From: Whitmania pigra | Lineage: Eukaryota > Annelida > Clitellata > Hirudinida > Haemopidae | Direction of reading: 5' to 3' | Assembly: GCA_021613335.1 (NCBI GenBank) | Contig: JAJTWR010000251.1 | Coordinates: 635,001-699,000, forward strand | Length of the DNA: 64,000 nt | Part shown: positions 1-43,172 of the stretch, piece after piece | Layout of the letters: each line of letters begins with the position of its first letter | Position numbering within the stretch: the first letter of the stretch is position 1 | Notes under the pieces: generated by a model | The model's database searches: none | What the model was told of the DNA's origin: nothing | The model's input: only the letters and a program-made list of their open reading frames with translations | Translations under genes and position numbers: made by a program

Positions 1-1655
1 ACCAGACATAGGGCGCCATGAACTCTTGTAGAGGGCTATTTTGACGGGGCCATTTTGACGGGATTTTCATGTCCTGGGCTATTTTGACGCCGGGCTGTTT
101 CGACGGGGCTGTTTTGTCGGGGCGGTTTTGTCGGGACTGTTTTGTCTTGAGCTATTTTGACGCCGGGCTGTTTTGACGGGGCTGTTTTGTCGGGGCTATT
201 CTGTCGCCGGGCTGTTATGACGGGTCACCCTTGTAGAGTTCTCTTTTCAATGCGATGAGCGACGTGGTGATGGCAGAGGTAGACCTTTCCATCGGTGTGA
301 CTGGCAAAATTAATTCGTCGGTCAAATGCAATTACATGGCCTTTGCCGATGACTTGATTCTTTTATCCTCCACGGATATTGAAATGAAAAGGCTTCTGGA
401 ACAAGTTGAGGAGTCTTTAGCGAAAGTTGGATTGAGTATCAATGCTAAAAAATGCTCATCTCTGAGGCAGGAAGTGCAGAGGAAAAATAATCAACCAGGA
501 TTATCTTGAAGTCATTCGTCATCAAACTACGGCAATGAACATTCTTGACACCTAAAAGTACCGCGGGGATGACATTGGTCTCGCGTTGAAATATGACTCA
601 ATAGGAGAACAAATTCAAAACAAGTTGTATCTAATATCCAGGGCTCCATTGAAGCCAAAACAAAAACTTTATATCCTCAGGTCTCATTTAATACCAAGTC
701 TTGTTCATTACATTGCCTTCAATAGCATTTTGTTGAAATCTCTCAGTGCTTCTGACACCAATATAACATCTGCTGTAAGTCAATGGATGCGACTTCCCAA
801 AGACACGCTGGTGGCTTTCTTCCACGCAGGAGTTAAAAATGGAGAACTCGGGTTGTTGCAGCTCGGAAAATTGGTGGCGATCGTAAGAGTTAATCGAATG
901 TCAGCAATGGTGGGACAATCCAAGACTAATGAGGATATGTTTCTGCTTGATACGTTGAAAGATAACAGCGCAATTCTCTGCGAATACAAAAAGTTCGAAA
1001 AAAGCAAAAGGATCCGCAGCCAAGAAACAACTGAAGTACGAAACTGCGGCAAGTTTGTATGATTCGATCGATGGATATGGGCTTCAATCGTTTTCCCAGG
1101 ATCAGGAATTAGTGATTGGATAGTGGACAGTCAATTCAACATACCCCCAAGCGAATACATGCAATGTATCGAAGTTGGGACTACCATTCTTCCGACCAAT
1201 CTTAGGATCTCAAGTTATCATCTAGAGATTGGTCACCTATTGTGATTCCGGTTGTGGTGCCTTCGAGTGCAGGACAATATCTTCAAGGTTTGCCGAGGAA
1301 TGGATGCAGCGAGAAGAAAGCGGCATAACAATCTTGTCCGCTAATTAGAAAATAAGCTGACCAAGAAAGGCTAAATTACTAAAATTGAGCCTCGAATTAA
1401 TGTTGAAGAAAACCTCAAAATTTTAGACCTGGTGGCATGGGAGAGGGATCAGTCTGTGATGTCACCGTCGTTTCTGAAAAGCCCCGTTGGGCGACGAACA
1501 CGTCAACAAAGTGGATGACAAACAACCGTCCAAGTGGGTTTCCCTTTCCTTAGGTTCATGTGACTGCATTCGTTTGCAACTGAAGAGGAGTGATTTCTTC
1601 AAAATCGTACTCCACTTGGCGCGGCCTCGGCTTCTCCAGAAGCATGTTAATGAAC
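1..1655 (+). pseudogene. R2-clade non-LTR retrotransposon remnant (RT plus endonuclease end)
   Basis: This is the 3' part of a reverse-transcriptase gene, broken by stops, frame changes and an insertion. The RT core is at 255-509 (motif FADDLILLSSTD, then KVGLSINAKKC). The thumb is at 586-1062, with the R2-type signature QWMRLPKDTLVAFFHAGV. At 1130-1500, in shifting frames, come a degenerate CxxC-like zinc segment with KRHNNLV, and an endonuclease-like segment (EPRINVEENLKILDLVAW followed by a DVTVVSE-like stretch). This order (RT, zinc knuckle, restriction-like endonuclease) is typical of the R2 clade. R2 elements usually insert in 28S rDNA, but no rDNA is visible here, so this is either another R2-clade lineage or a displaced copy. 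The left end runs off the window. The remnant runs straight into an (AAT)n array. Confidence 0.8.
34..229. mobile_element. Solo arm of a foldback/Mutator-like element made of GGGGCTGTTTTGACGG-type repeats
   Basis: About 196 bp of degenerate tandem units alternating GGCTATTTTGACG, GGGGCTGTTTTGTCG and GCCGGGCTGTT. It is flanked by the 9-bp direct repeat CTTGTAGAG (25-33 and 230-238). Removing the insert and one repeat brings the flanking RT reading frame together (…SSLFNAM), as expected for an insertion with target-site duplication into the R2-like element. Its right end, read on the minus strand, begins GGTGACCCGTCATAACAGCC and matches the terminus of the element at 50884-51342. The opposite terminus is missing, so this looks like one arm only. 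Superfamily assignment (Mutator/foldback) rests on the 9-bp duplication and repeat structure, not on a transposase. Confidence 0.7.
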
Positions 1656-1659
1656 TTAT

Positions 1660-1967
<308 letters not shown>

Positions 1968-1969
1968 CC

Positions 1970-2450
1970 AAGTAGATTTAAAAAAAACAATATGGCGTTA
2001 TAACAAACAACTTTAATTCAATTATTCGGCGTGAGTTTCTTACGAATTCTTTCCATTAAAAAATAAAAATAAAAATTTTATTTTATTTCGTTAAGTTATT
2101 TTGCAACATTTTTTGTAATTTTTCGAATTATTTTTCCCGACTTTTTTAACAAAAGCGAAAGTTTATCGATTTGGAAAACAATAAAATTCTGTAATTATGT
2201 CCCGTTTGTTGAATGTGAAAGTCCAATATCACCGGTAAGATCTTTATATCGACCCATCCATCCGTCCGTTCATTCATCAATCCATCCATCCATTCACGCT
2301 TTCAATTCTTCCTACTTTCAAACATTCATTTGTTTGCCCGCCCATCAATCCGTCCATCCACCCATAAATCCATTCATCCACTCGTCAATTCATTCATCCT
2401 CCCACGCACTTCGTACGAGATAATACACGTGTACATTTTTATACTGTTAA
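1970..2450. other. Non-coding spacer with imperfect (ATCC)n tract
   Basis: AT-rich sequence. An imperfect CCATC/TCATC tetranucleotide tract lies at about 2250-2410. I see no gene. Confidence 0.7.
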
Positions 2451-2454
2451 CCAT

Positions 2455-3690
2455 CAGATATTAATACGTAAACTTGAAGCTTATGATATTAGGGCAGTGG
2501 TTTTAAATTGGTTCCGAAATTATTTATCTAATTGAGTATAACGAGTTATAATATTGTTTGTTCTTCTGATGATTTAATTGACTATGGTGTTCCTCAAGGC
2601 TCCATTCTGGGTCCCCTTTTGTTTTTAATTTACATTAATGACTTTAAGTGTTCTTCAAGTTTAATTAAAGTATTACTATGTAGTGATGTATACATATGGG
2701 AATTATGCAAATAATCTCATTGCTTTACTTAATAATGAATTGAATCTTTTTAATAATTGGTTTACTAAAAACTGTCTAGCTCGTAATATTACAAATCTAA
2801 ATTCATTATTTGTTGTTCTTCTAGAAGAGTAATTGACAATAGCTCTGTTCATTCCATAAAAGGTGTTTCTCTTGAGAGAGTGTCATGTATTAGATATTTG
2901 GGGGTCTTAATTGATGAGCACTTATCTTGGCTCAAACATATCTTTCGTTCAAAATCATGTTTCTAAGAATTCGGCCATTTATTGACGCAAAAGTTGCTTT
3001 TCTGTTATATTTCTCTCTTATTTACCCTTATCTAACTTAGTGCAATATAATATGGGCATCTTCTTATAACACATATTTACATCAATTGCAAAAACGGATT
3101 GCACGAATAATTTTCTTGTTATCACCTTCGTCATCAACTGCCTCTGCATTCTCTAACAATAGTCTACTATATCACAGGTTCGTAATTTGCTCTTTTTATG
3201 TTTTCATATGATTTCAATTCTCTTTCCAAAATATTCTCTGGTTTTTTTTTTCATATCAAGCAATAACTACAACAATCCTTCACACGTAACACACATGAAT
3301 ATAGTCCGTCGTTTTCCAAATACATACTTAAATTATTCTCAATTCAATGTTATGGCCCAAGACTTTACTCCTCCATACCTTCATCTATCAAGGATCTAAC
3401 TCAGTTAAACACATGCCCTTTCAAATTACTTTATTTACTATTCAAAATGTCGAGCAAACAATATTTATTGAGTGGAAGTGTATAGCTTATGATTTTGTAT
3501 ATAACTACTTTCAGGGTCAGTCCGACAGCGGAAGCGTGTGCTTTCTTAGGGCTGGCTCTTTGGGTTTATTTGAATTTATTTAGTGATTTCGCTTTTTGTT
3601 TTTTCTGTTTATATAACGGCTTGTTTGTTTGTTCGTTTGGTTCAATAAACTCAAAAACCAAAACAAAAAACAAAAAAAACCGAGTACATT
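2455..3690 (+). mobile_element. CR1/Jockey-type LINE, 5'-truncated and decayed (copy 1)
   Basis: Contains the RT motif DYGVPQGSILGPLLFLIYIND (2578-2644), then the remains of the thumb (RYLGVLIDEHLSW near 2890) and a C-terminal region. It ends with a 3' UTR containing AATAAA (about 3646) and an A-rich tail. The frame is broken several times. It is homologous throughout to the copy at about 30020-31660, including the segment reading GGTCAGTCCGACAGCGGAAG near the 3' end. It is a dead, 5'-truncated insertion. The exact subfamily within the Jockey/CR1/L2 group is not resolved. Confidence 0.8.
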
Positions 3691-4343
3691 TAACTACAAA
3701 GTACAGATAAACTCACGAAGAACAAGGCATGACCACCAACTGAGAAACACAAGACCACCTGCAAATATCGTAAGGAATCCACTCAAATTTATCTCTCAAA
3801 TTGCACTTAAATATAACGTCCTGATGTTCTTTTGTTTATCTACTTTAGTCATTATTTTAGTCCAGAACTAAAATTCTCAAAGAGAAAAATACCTTCTTAA
3901 CCTAACCTTAACTCCAGAGGTCGATGGCTAATCCTTATCGCTAGTTAGGGATCGACCGGGGTCACATTTTTACCCGGAGCCGATGTACAGAATACATGTC
4001 TAAATATGAAACCTTCTAACCTATTAACAATGTAATTTTTTTAGTTTCTTCAACTTCTTAAAACTAATTGTAATAATAGCATGCGAATTCAGTGATGAAT
4101 GCAAATGCAGTTATTTGGCTGTAATTCTATCATTTCAGGACTCATCCAAACTCTCATCTCTAACCCTATCCCGAATTGATAGCCTAAGTTGTTCTACGCA
4201 TAAAAGCAAATGTTAATTATGAATAATGAATCTAATTAAAACTAATGAATCATTAGTTATGCTGTTTTTTCCGTTTTGAATCTTCTCACTTTTGAGTTGC
4301 CTCTCTGTTGTTATTGATGGCGTTCCCTAATAGGGGACTAGGC
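3691..4343. other. Spacer without recognised gene
   Basis: AT-rich sequence with no motif I recognise. It ends in the left copy of the hAT target duplication (4336-4343, GACTAGGC). Confidence 0.6.
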
Positions 4344-5767
4344 CAGAGGTCTCCAAACCACGGCCAGCGAGGCCCTCACATCCGGTCCGAGGAGACCGTT
4401 TTATCTAAAGAAAAAATTACGGAAATTTACGTGAATCCTGCCAAGATCAACCACCGCTTACAAAGACTTTACGCTTTTACCGAATTAAAATTGATGTTTT
4501 CCAACCGATCACTAAATTGCAAAACCTTATTCAATGCTTACTTTTTCTACTTCTGTTCACAATCAATGAGATGATATAACGCCATCTAGTGGCGGAGTTT
4601 TTAAATGGTTTACTGCTTGTTCAAGACATGATCATTATTTTGATCACAGTTTGCCAGTTTCGGTTGACTGACGCGATGAGGATGTGTTTGCGTCAGTAAG
4701 AGTCTAATTGCGATACATGTACATGTTGCACTCTTTTATTTATGATCATTTCGCGTTATTACCTACCAGTGTATTTTATTCATTTTAGCATTTTCCAAGG
4801 GGCAAACCCTTGCACAGCTTGAGAAGATGACTTTTTTTTTGGGTCTGGTTCAAAGTTAAATACGTTGCCCCCTCCTGCAACCCTAAATTACGTCCCTGCC
4901 AGTGTAATAATAAAATAAAAATATAAAGTTATATGCTGTCTGGCTTTGGTGTGTGGAAATTAGCCTTTGCTGCGGGCATAAGTAGTCATTTAAATTTTCT
5001 GAACCTAAAACTAAAAGGAGAGAAAAATCTAGTTTCTGATCTATACACCCATCTAAAGGCCTTCAGATCTGTTTTTTGGAACAAGTGCAAGCCAACAATT
5101 TGACGCACTTTCAGTGCAAGGTCTTCATGGCTGAAACAACAACTGCATTCGAGATCATCAAAGACATCCAGCTCCAGTTTCAATGGTGATTTTCAAAGGC
5201 AGAAGAAGCAAGACTGTTTCGAAACCCATTTCAAGCAGATGTGGCTAGTTGCCCAGATGAATTAAAGCTGGAGGTCATTGAGTTGCAAGCGATGAACTCC
5301 TTAGGGGAAATTCAAAGAAGGACTGACGGATTTTTACCCGTTTTTGCCCAAGCAAACCGTTCCTAATGTCAAAACTTTTGCATCAAGGTTCGTTTCAATC
5401 TTTGGAACAACATATTTGTGTGAACTAACATTTTCAAGAATGAAATACGTGATGAACAATTTGAGAAAAAGCTTGTCCGATGATGGTCTCATCACTGTTG
5501 ATGTTAGGGACATCAAATCTAAAGTCAGAAATGTCTGCTATTTCGGCATCCAGGAAACAATTTCATCATTTCCACTAATATAGGTTCATATGTAGTGTAT
5601 CGATGTGTCGTCAAATAATAACTGAACAAAACAATATTAAATAAATAATTAAAAACAGCATCTATGTTTTGATTCTTTTTTGTTTGGATCTCGAGTGCTT
5701 AGCCGGCACCAAAACTGCTGTTTGATATTTAATGCGGCCCTCGGGCTGAAAAGTTTGGCGACCCCTG
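4344..5767 (+). mobile_element. hAT DNA transposon, complete ends, decayed transposase
   Basis: Ends are inverted: 5' CAGAGGTCTCCAAAC, and the 3' end read on the other strand CAGGGGTCGCCAAAC (13 of 15 identical). Flanks are GACTAGGC (4336-4343) and AACTAGGC (5768-5775), a near-perfect 8-bp duplication as expected for hAT. Inside, plus-strand fragments resemble the C-terminus of ZBED5/GTF2IRD2-type hAT transposases: NPFQADVA and LKLEVIELQ near 5225-5300, then the dimerisation end TFASRFVSIFGTTYLCELTF (5372-5431) followed by SRMKYVMNNLRKSLSDDGL. At least two frame changes and stops are present and most of the N-terminal part is missing. At about 1.42 kb it is an internally deleted, inactive copy. 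Confidence 0.88.
5300..5583 (+). pseudogene. hAT transposase C-terminal fragment
   Basis: The longest open piece of the transposase inside the hAT element. It carries the conserved FxSxFGSTYxCExxFSxMKxxKxxxRxxLxDxxL pattern as FVSIFGTTYLCELTFSRMKY followed by NNLRKSLSDDGL. The family uses this C-terminal region for dimerisation. The RNase-H-like catalytic core upstream is not intact. Confidence 0.8.
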
Positions 5768-5775
5768 AACTAGGC

Positions 5776-6600
5776 CATTAATATTAGAGTCGACGGTGTT
5801 ATTGTATTAGTCTCGTCTGGTGATTATGAGGATCTAATTAAGTCAGTTGGCTAATTGTATATCATTTTTATTATTTTGCATAAAAATTGTTATTATTATT
5901 GTTGTTGTTGTTATTGTTGTTGTTGTCCTAGTTAATCAATCATGTTGACGAGATCCTATGGCACGAGAGAAAACTAGATCTTATTAGGTGACCTTAGAAG
6001 GGATAAATTTGTACTTCTTAACCTTACTAGGGGAATATAATTGCCCTTTTAAGACAGGTGCAATGTAGATCAGGTTGATACAGCCGACTGCTTACAGTTT
6101 AGGTAGCACTAAAGAGTGGGTCTTGTGGTTGAAACACGCACCCTCATATACACATCCACCTGGTTGACATTGATTGACTCCTAACCGACAGGTGCGTGAG
6201 AGGCTGAACAGGTGCGCTCAATGGGCTTTTTTCGTCTAAATGTCTGTCAGACTCGAAAGATATCTTTAGAAATTGTTCGACGTTCGATTGTTAAAAACAA
6301 GGATTCTTCAATTGGAGCGATAGAAAAATGCACTTCATGACAACGTCATGTTTTTGCTGCTGTCGTAGTCAACGCATGCCTCTTGACACCGCGCCACGGG
6401 ATGATGCAAGCAGGTGGTTTTAGTCGATGTTGTTTCTGTTTCCTCAAACATTACCTGGAATGTTTACCTGTTCCGGTCGCTATTAACTGTCATACATTTA
6501 TCAGATTGACATGGTAAATGTGAAATTATATTAAAATAGAAATTTTGGGGATTCCAAAATCGTAGATCGAAACCGTTCAAGTTTTGTTTCATTTAAGTTC
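5776..6600. other. Spacer / probable intron of the myosin gene
   Basis: A small GTT/ATT run is at about 5885-5925. Otherwise I see no gene. It is probably an intron upstream of the first recognised myosin-tail exon. Confidence 0.5.
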
Positions 6601-6615
6601 AGCACCTATTTGCAG

Positions 6616-36295
<29,680 letters not shown>

Positions 36296-36870
36296 GGGAG
36301 GAGGATGACGACGATGATGATGGTGGTGGTGATGATGATAATGATTATGATGATAATGGTGATGATGACGATGATCATAGTGGTGACGGTGATAGTGATG
36401 ATGATGGCCCCATTTTTCCTGAAAGTCACTTGTCATTGTCATATTAAATTATGTTATTCTCGCCATTATTGCCGTTATTATTATCATTTTTATTATTGTC
36501 ACTATAACAAAAATTATTAATATTATTATTATTGATGTTGTAATTATTATTCGCCATCGTTCTAATTGTTGTTGGGCCCTTTCTCGCACTGAGTTGCTCA
36601 CAGCCACATGTGACGTCATCGTGACGTCACTCTCACTGCACTCCGAGGCTTTCAATCTTCACTCGCACTCGCCAATTCCGGCTGTCGATCGGCAGCGATT
36701 CAGGATCTTTGTTTTTGTTCCGCAAAGCCACCCCCATCAGGCACTTCTTTATACATTCATTCGTAGGTTTGTAGATTCATTCAATTTTGGTTATATCATG
36801 AAGTATTTGAAAAATTTAAGAGAATATATTATTATATGAATAACATCATTATTATCTTTTATTTTTATTC
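36296..36870. other. 3' flank of the myosin gene
   Basis: A GAT-rich tract (36303-36400) follows the stop codon and may be 3' UTR. No clear AATAAA close to the stop was noted. No other gene is visible. Confidence 0.5.
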
Positions 36871-36964
<94 letters not shown>

Positions 36965-36986
36965 GATTATTATTATTATTATTAGG

Positions 36987-37031
<45 letters not shown>

Positions 37032-37032
37032 T

Positions 37033-37090
<58 letters not shown>

Positions 37091-37097
37091 ATTATCA

Positions 37098-37130
<33 letters not shown>

Positions 37131-37166
37131 TATTATTATTATATTATTATTATTATTATTATTATT

Positions 37167-37211
<45 letters not shown>

Positions 37212-37267
37212 TATTATTATTATTATTATTCTTATTATTATTATTCTTATTATTATTATTATTATTA

Positions 37268-37354
<87 letters not shown>

Positions 37355-37385
37355 TTATTATTATTATTATTATATTATCATTGTT
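36870..37385. repeat. (ATT)n/(ATC ATT)n microsatellite, about 510 bp
   Basis: Long ATT array with internal ATCATT blocks (36999-37080). Poly-I, poly-Y and poly-L ORFs here are artefacts. Confidence 0.98.
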
Positions 37386-38275
37386 AATATTGTTAATTAG
37401 GTTCCTCTTGCTGTTATTATGCACCAAGTTTGTCTTTAATTATCACTCGCGGTATAAATAAATAAATGAAATAAAATATCTAATTAATCGCGATTAATTA
37501 AGGTTTTACATCTCAGCTAATTAAAAATTTCATCTAAGCTTCTTAAATACATGAGCCACATGATTGGCTATGCAGTCAGCCATCTTGTAGCTGGCATCAT
37601 TGGCGCTTTCAAACTAGGCTCTTCATTGGTCGGTTCAAAAGAAGGAGGGAAAAAACTAAGAAATGAAACCATTTTTGACGTTTCAAATTCAATTTCATAG
37701 ACTGGTTTGAAGCTTTCTTTTTTTGCCTGTTGAACGATATTAGATGATTAGGGCGATGATCGGGGCGTCTGTTTTCAATTCTATGTCCTCGCGTTTGTAA
37801 ATTGTTTATGTAATTTTGATTTTGTTTATTTTTTATGTTTAAATTCATATTCAGATCGAGTCGCTACTTTATCTTTGTTTCTTTGCTGCCTGCAGATTTT
37901 CGTCGGTATTTTTCAACTTCGATCTTAAAATAATAATATCACCGATCATAATTTTATTAATTTAAAACGAAGTTATTGTTTGCGATGTAGATAATTTTAA
38001 AAATATTATTCAAATTATTCATTATTACTAAAATCATTATAATAATTACAAGTATAATAGTGATGCGGAAATCAATTTCCTTTCATAATTTCTTTGATAC
38101 TATCTATCCTTAAAGTCAATGCTACATTCATATAAGTGTACCCTATAATGGCGTGTATCAGGCTGATATATCCCTCGCTTGCTATCTTTTATAATTCTCT
38201 CGCCTTTTTATCTATGGTACAACGGTGGTAGTAATAAGTACAACTTCTTAGCAATCAGTACGTCATCTTTATCTC
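37386..38275. other. Intergenic, no gene seen
   Basis: AT-rich. Short ORFs on both strands have no family resemblance I can recognise. Confidence 0.55.
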
Positions 38276-38710
<435 letters not shown>

Positions 38711-39920
38711 AACAGTACTCAAGCTCAAGCAGCCTCTTTCTTCGGCTCATTATCTTACTCATGAATATTAGTTAACTTGCTCACATCAGTTTCGTTTTTG
38801 CGTTTATAGTTATTTGTTAGGTTTTTTTTTAATTTTTTTTTGTGGGAAAATATTTTCCCCGCTGCACTTTGAGCATCTTCGTTCTTTGTTTTTATCTTCG
38901 TTCGATTCATTTCTTTGCTGTAGTCAGTGATGACCCAATGACCTTTTCACGTGACCTCAAACTGACCCGAATCATTGGCGGACAAGCTGTCGTGCCATTT
39001 CATGGGGATGATGATGATGATGATGACCAAGCTCAAGGTGATGGTAATCATCACGGCAATGGTATTGATGACGATGGTGGTGTTGATAATGATAGTGGTA
39101 ATGGCGGTGATGATGATGATGGAAAGGAACCTTTCAAACGTTTTCCATTTTTTGCTGTTGCTTCGTCTTCAGTATTAAGCAGTCCTAAAGTCGGGCCGCA
39201 CCTTAATATTCAAATCTTGACCTGGATTGCTGTCATTGGTTCGACGGCATTATTTCTCTGTCCCTTGATTTGTCGAGATCCGTTAGCATCCTAATTTTCT
39301 TGCCAATTAAATCAGCGCACGCATTCGCCCCTCGTTTCTATTGGTCGCCTACCTTTAAATTATTATTCGATGTGCCTTATACATCGGGATAGATTTTAAT
39401 TGGTTGATATTTATGGATACAGTCGTATTGGTTTGTCCTCAGTAGGACGTTTGATTTTCATTCGTTGCTGACGTTTACTAAATGGCTCCTATTGGTTGCT
39501 ATATTTAGCAGTTGACCTTGTGTTTTTTTCATTGATTCAATATAATTTGCTATTTATTTTCAAATTTCATTAGCGGAAGAGTAGCTTTGTCCCTTCATCG
39601 TGACACTCTTTCTATCCCAGTGTTTCTCTTTATTAGCTCATATCAATAATACTAATTACACGTTTACTACAATGTAAGATAAACATATTTGCAATTATCA
39701 TAATCTATGTCCAATAATATAATATGGATATTTTATCAGTTAAATAATACGTGTTGTCGTTAAATGTTATTGTTGTTGTATTAACATTATTATTGTTATT
39801 ATTGATGTTATTGTCGGAATTGTTGCAGGCTCTCAATTCTCAGATATCAATTTCATTCGGCAGCCGTATTTCATACGCGCCAACCGTTTGGAGTGAAATG
39901 AAACAAGTTGCTGCCACCAC
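38711..39920. other. Intergenic with a questionable 150-codon open frame
   Basis: A plus-strand open frame runs from about 38842 to 39294. It has no ATG near its start, a GAT-repeat acidic middle and a hydrophobic end. I recognise no family and treat it as non-coding, with low certainty. Confidence 0.4.
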
Positions 39921-39924
39921 CATC

Positions 39925-39954
39925 GCCATCATCATCATCATCATCATCATCATC

Positions 39955-39993
<39 letters not shown>

Positions 39994-40100
39994 CAATCAT
40001 CATTATAATCATTACAATCATCATCATCAATGTCATTACAATTATCGTCACCATCATCATAACAATCACCATCATCATCGTCATCATCATCACAATTATC
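39925..40100. repeat. (ATC)n imperfect microsatellite
   Basis: ATC/CAT tract with CATTACAATCATC variants. Confidence 0.95.
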
Positions 40101-42310
40101 GTCATCAGCCTCTTCCGACACGGAAGGCAATATTTCTTCTTCTAACGTCTTTCGAAAGCCTTCACCTCACAAGTTTTCATTACACTCTCTTTTTCTACGT
40201 ATGCCTCTGTATGACTTTGTACCTTTCGATATTTGTCCATCAGTCTCAATATTGCTCTTCGTACGTTTCAACATGTCTTCGCGTCATTGAAACGTAATAA
40301 TATTCTTCTTCTTTTTCTTCTTCTGTCTATTTATACGTCTGTTTGTTTCTCTTTCTATTGCTGTTTTGTTTCGTTTTTATTTGCGTTCATTCGTTCGTGA
40401 GGTCAGTCAGTGTGACGTCTTCGGCGACGCCATAAGCTGTTCACGTGAAGATTAGCATTCTTTGCTCAAGCTGTTATGAATAATTAATTTATTACGTTTA
40501 CTTTTTAATAATTTGTTTCAATCAAATTTAATTCTTGTTTATCGTCACCAGCTTTCGATCGGATGACGAAGTTTAAAAATCCAAAATATTTATAAATTGT
40601 TCGCCAGGTGGTGGATGCATTTAATTGCAATTTTTGACCGCTTACTTCAGTTGAAAATAATTTATAAATTATTATTATTTTTTTTAATTTTTATTACTAT
40701 TGTTGTTGTTGTTGTTGTTACTGTTACTTTCGGAAATGGTATTTATTTTAAGTTGCACTCACAACAATGTCGTCTTTTTCGAAGTCTGGTGCGCTGTACC
40801 AGCCTTCGCGATGGCGGGAATACTTTCTCCCTTTTCGTCATCTCACTCATTTTTCCTAGTTATAGTAATGATAAAAGTTATTAATTAATGCTATTAATAA
40901 TAATGATAATAATAATAATAATAGTAACAATAATAATAATAACAGTAATACCGTAGTTTAAATTGTTATCGTGAGCTTTCTTAAAGTGCTTTCCAATCGC
41001 TCGATTGGACGACGACGAAGATGGCAAGGCCTGTAGTTATGATTACGATTGTGATGATGATACTGATTATGATGATGATGATGATGTCGATGGTTATGGT
41101 GATGATGCGCTCAAATGCAAATGGCGTCTTTCGCTTCCATTCACTTTCTTATAATATAGAAGCTTGTTAGGCGATTGACATTCAAATTAGGGTCGTTAAT
41201 AATCACGAACATTTCCTCTTGAATATGAATAAGCTACATTAATATAGTCATAATCACTTATCAATTGTAACACGCTAGCGCTGTCGGAGCTATGTAATCG
41301 GCAACTGCTCTTTCTTCTGCATGAATCGCTCAGTGCATGGATTCACTCGCTCGTGCACGCACCGCCCGCCCATTCATTCACTCGTCTTCATCCCATTCAA
41401 TTATTCACTCATTAATTCCTGAATTAATTCACACGCGAGCATCCTCCTATCCTATTTTCTCTACGTTGTGGTATGGCTGATTTCAATTCACTTTTAAGCG
41501 TACGCTACCGCAGGCGACAATGTCACCTCGTTTTTCCGCTTCGGTTTCTTCGATAATTTCATTCTCGTTTTTTTCCTCCGTCGATCCGCTTTTTCGTTCC
41601 TTTTTCTACCTGATTGGAGCGCGATACGGTTCGAGTTATTGATCTTTTTGAACGTTTTTCCGTTGTTTATATCAATAAATCGTACTTTTCGCAGCCTCCC
41701 CGCTAGATTCATTAGTGTTTGGATGCCCCATTCCATAACTAATGTGTTGTTAGTAAGCTGTTATTACTAAAGTATTGATAATGAGGTATTAATGGTAAAG
41801 TATTATTAGAATTATAAATATATATATTATTATTATTATTATTAGTAGTAGTAGTAGTAATAGTAAAGTATTGTTAATAAGGTATCGACTCGATGGTAGT
41901 GAAACTGCCAACTTGTAATACTAAGTAATGCTAAGTAATAATCTAAACATTTTAGTGAATAAGTCTTAATTAAATCATTTTTATTAATTAAATCAGTACT
42001 TAATGAAGTTATGAATTGCATCAATTGTGAAAATTGGTTGAATTGTAATTGTTTACAAAGTGCAACCATCGATATTTCAGACACTGAAACATACACTGAA
42101 AGTGAAACTAAAATGATTAGGTAACGTCGATGTATGCACCATATCTTTATTCGGACAATAATGATAACTTTTCAATACTTCATATTATTAGCAAAACACT
42201 TAAAAACTGATATTCAAAAGTGTTAGTAGACCATCATTACAAGAACATCGAATTTTGAAGTTGTCAACAGCCGTCCAAATTCAAATTTCAATCTCTCGGT
42301 ACAAGTACTA
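40101..42310. other. Intergenic, no supported gene
   Basis: AT-rich with a small AAT run (40897-40950), a GAT run (41050-41110) and an ATT/AGT run (41822-41870). Short ORFs, including a Lys/Arg-rich minus-strand one at 41494-41736, have no recognisable family. Confidence 0.5.
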
Positions 42311-42905
42311 CTATTTACTCTTGTCCAGCTCTCTGTACATCTGATGTGCAGTACTCGTAGTACAGCACACGGTACACATGAAGTCGTTGAAGAGTGAATC
42401 ACTTTTGAATGAATCATTTTAATCAGTTAATCGAATAACGAATAAAAATATATTTTTAAAATGTTACCGTAAATATCTAGAGTTTTATTGATTTATTGAG
42501 AATTATTGATGTATTATGTAAATTGTAAATAATGAGTTACAACGAAGTTATGAAATGGTGCTGAATAATTAAATAATAATGGTAATAACAAAAACCATAA
42601 AACAGTAAACCATTTTAAAGTACTCAAAAAATATCATGATTATTACAATGTAACATAATTTATTATATACATATACAAAAGCTAAACAAAAACTTAAAGG
42701 TCAACTTAATTAGTTTGAATTCTAATTAAACAACCAGCAAAAGCCATCCAACAGCGCACCTGGATATTACGACTCCCCCTCAATTTTGTCCTCATGGCGG
42801 CACAAAAGGGCCACCCAAGACAAATTGGTCCAAGCAGGCATTCGTCCTTCTTGGCGGCCATCGTACAAGTGTAGCAACAGACATCACAGAAGGAACAGTA
42901 AACAC
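42311..42905 (-). CDS. PLAC8-like Cys-rich protein (two 3' exons)
   Basis: The minus-strand exon 42905-42760 is bounded by an AG acceptor and a CAG|gtgcgc donor, and is open throughout: VYCSFCDVCCYTCTMAAKKD, then ECLLGPICLGWPFCAAMRTK and LRGSRNIQ. This is the PLAC8 core, with the conserved R.K.R....I.GS-like turn. The last exon (from about 42401 or upstream, down to a TAG at 42313-42311) encodes FNDFMCTVCCTTSTAHQMYR then ELDKSK, the family's CxxCxxxQxxRE end. The exact 3' splice site of that exon is not settled by phase. A first exon with the W..GLF.C opening was not found nearby. The gene lies head to head with A1. PLAC8 function is diverse and cannot be inferred here. Confidence 0.7.
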
Positions 42906-43172
42906 CTATTGATTATGAATTAATCGGAATTACTTTGTTGTTTCTTTATAAACGGAGAAAATAATTAAATTTAATTCGATGTAATAATATTTCATGATGT
43001 AATTACATTACACAAGTTCAATGCACATAATTTAGTCGAAAGTATTCTAATCTAATCTTACACCCAGCCTAATCATAATCAAATCTTATTATTAATTAAT
43101 TGTAATAATAATTAATTTTTTAATTCATAAACAAGAATTATGGTGGCAAGGTAATTGGACTCTGCCACACGA

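Noticed and set aside
34..229. Possible CRISPR-like array of short repeats
   Set aside because: Eukaryotic context, degenerate head-to-tail units without unique spacers, and a transposon-type target duplication.
36963..37461. Poly-I, poly-L and poly-Y ORFs
   Set aside because: (ATT)n array; same for 1487-1990, 13857-14232, 23383-23961.
38842..39294. 150-codon ORF with acidic middle and hydrophobic end
   Set aside because: No ATG, GAT-repeat composition, no recognisable family or splice context.
41494..41736. Minus-strand 80-codon basic ORF
   Set aside because: No homology I recognise; composition explained by a TTTTTC-rich plus strand.
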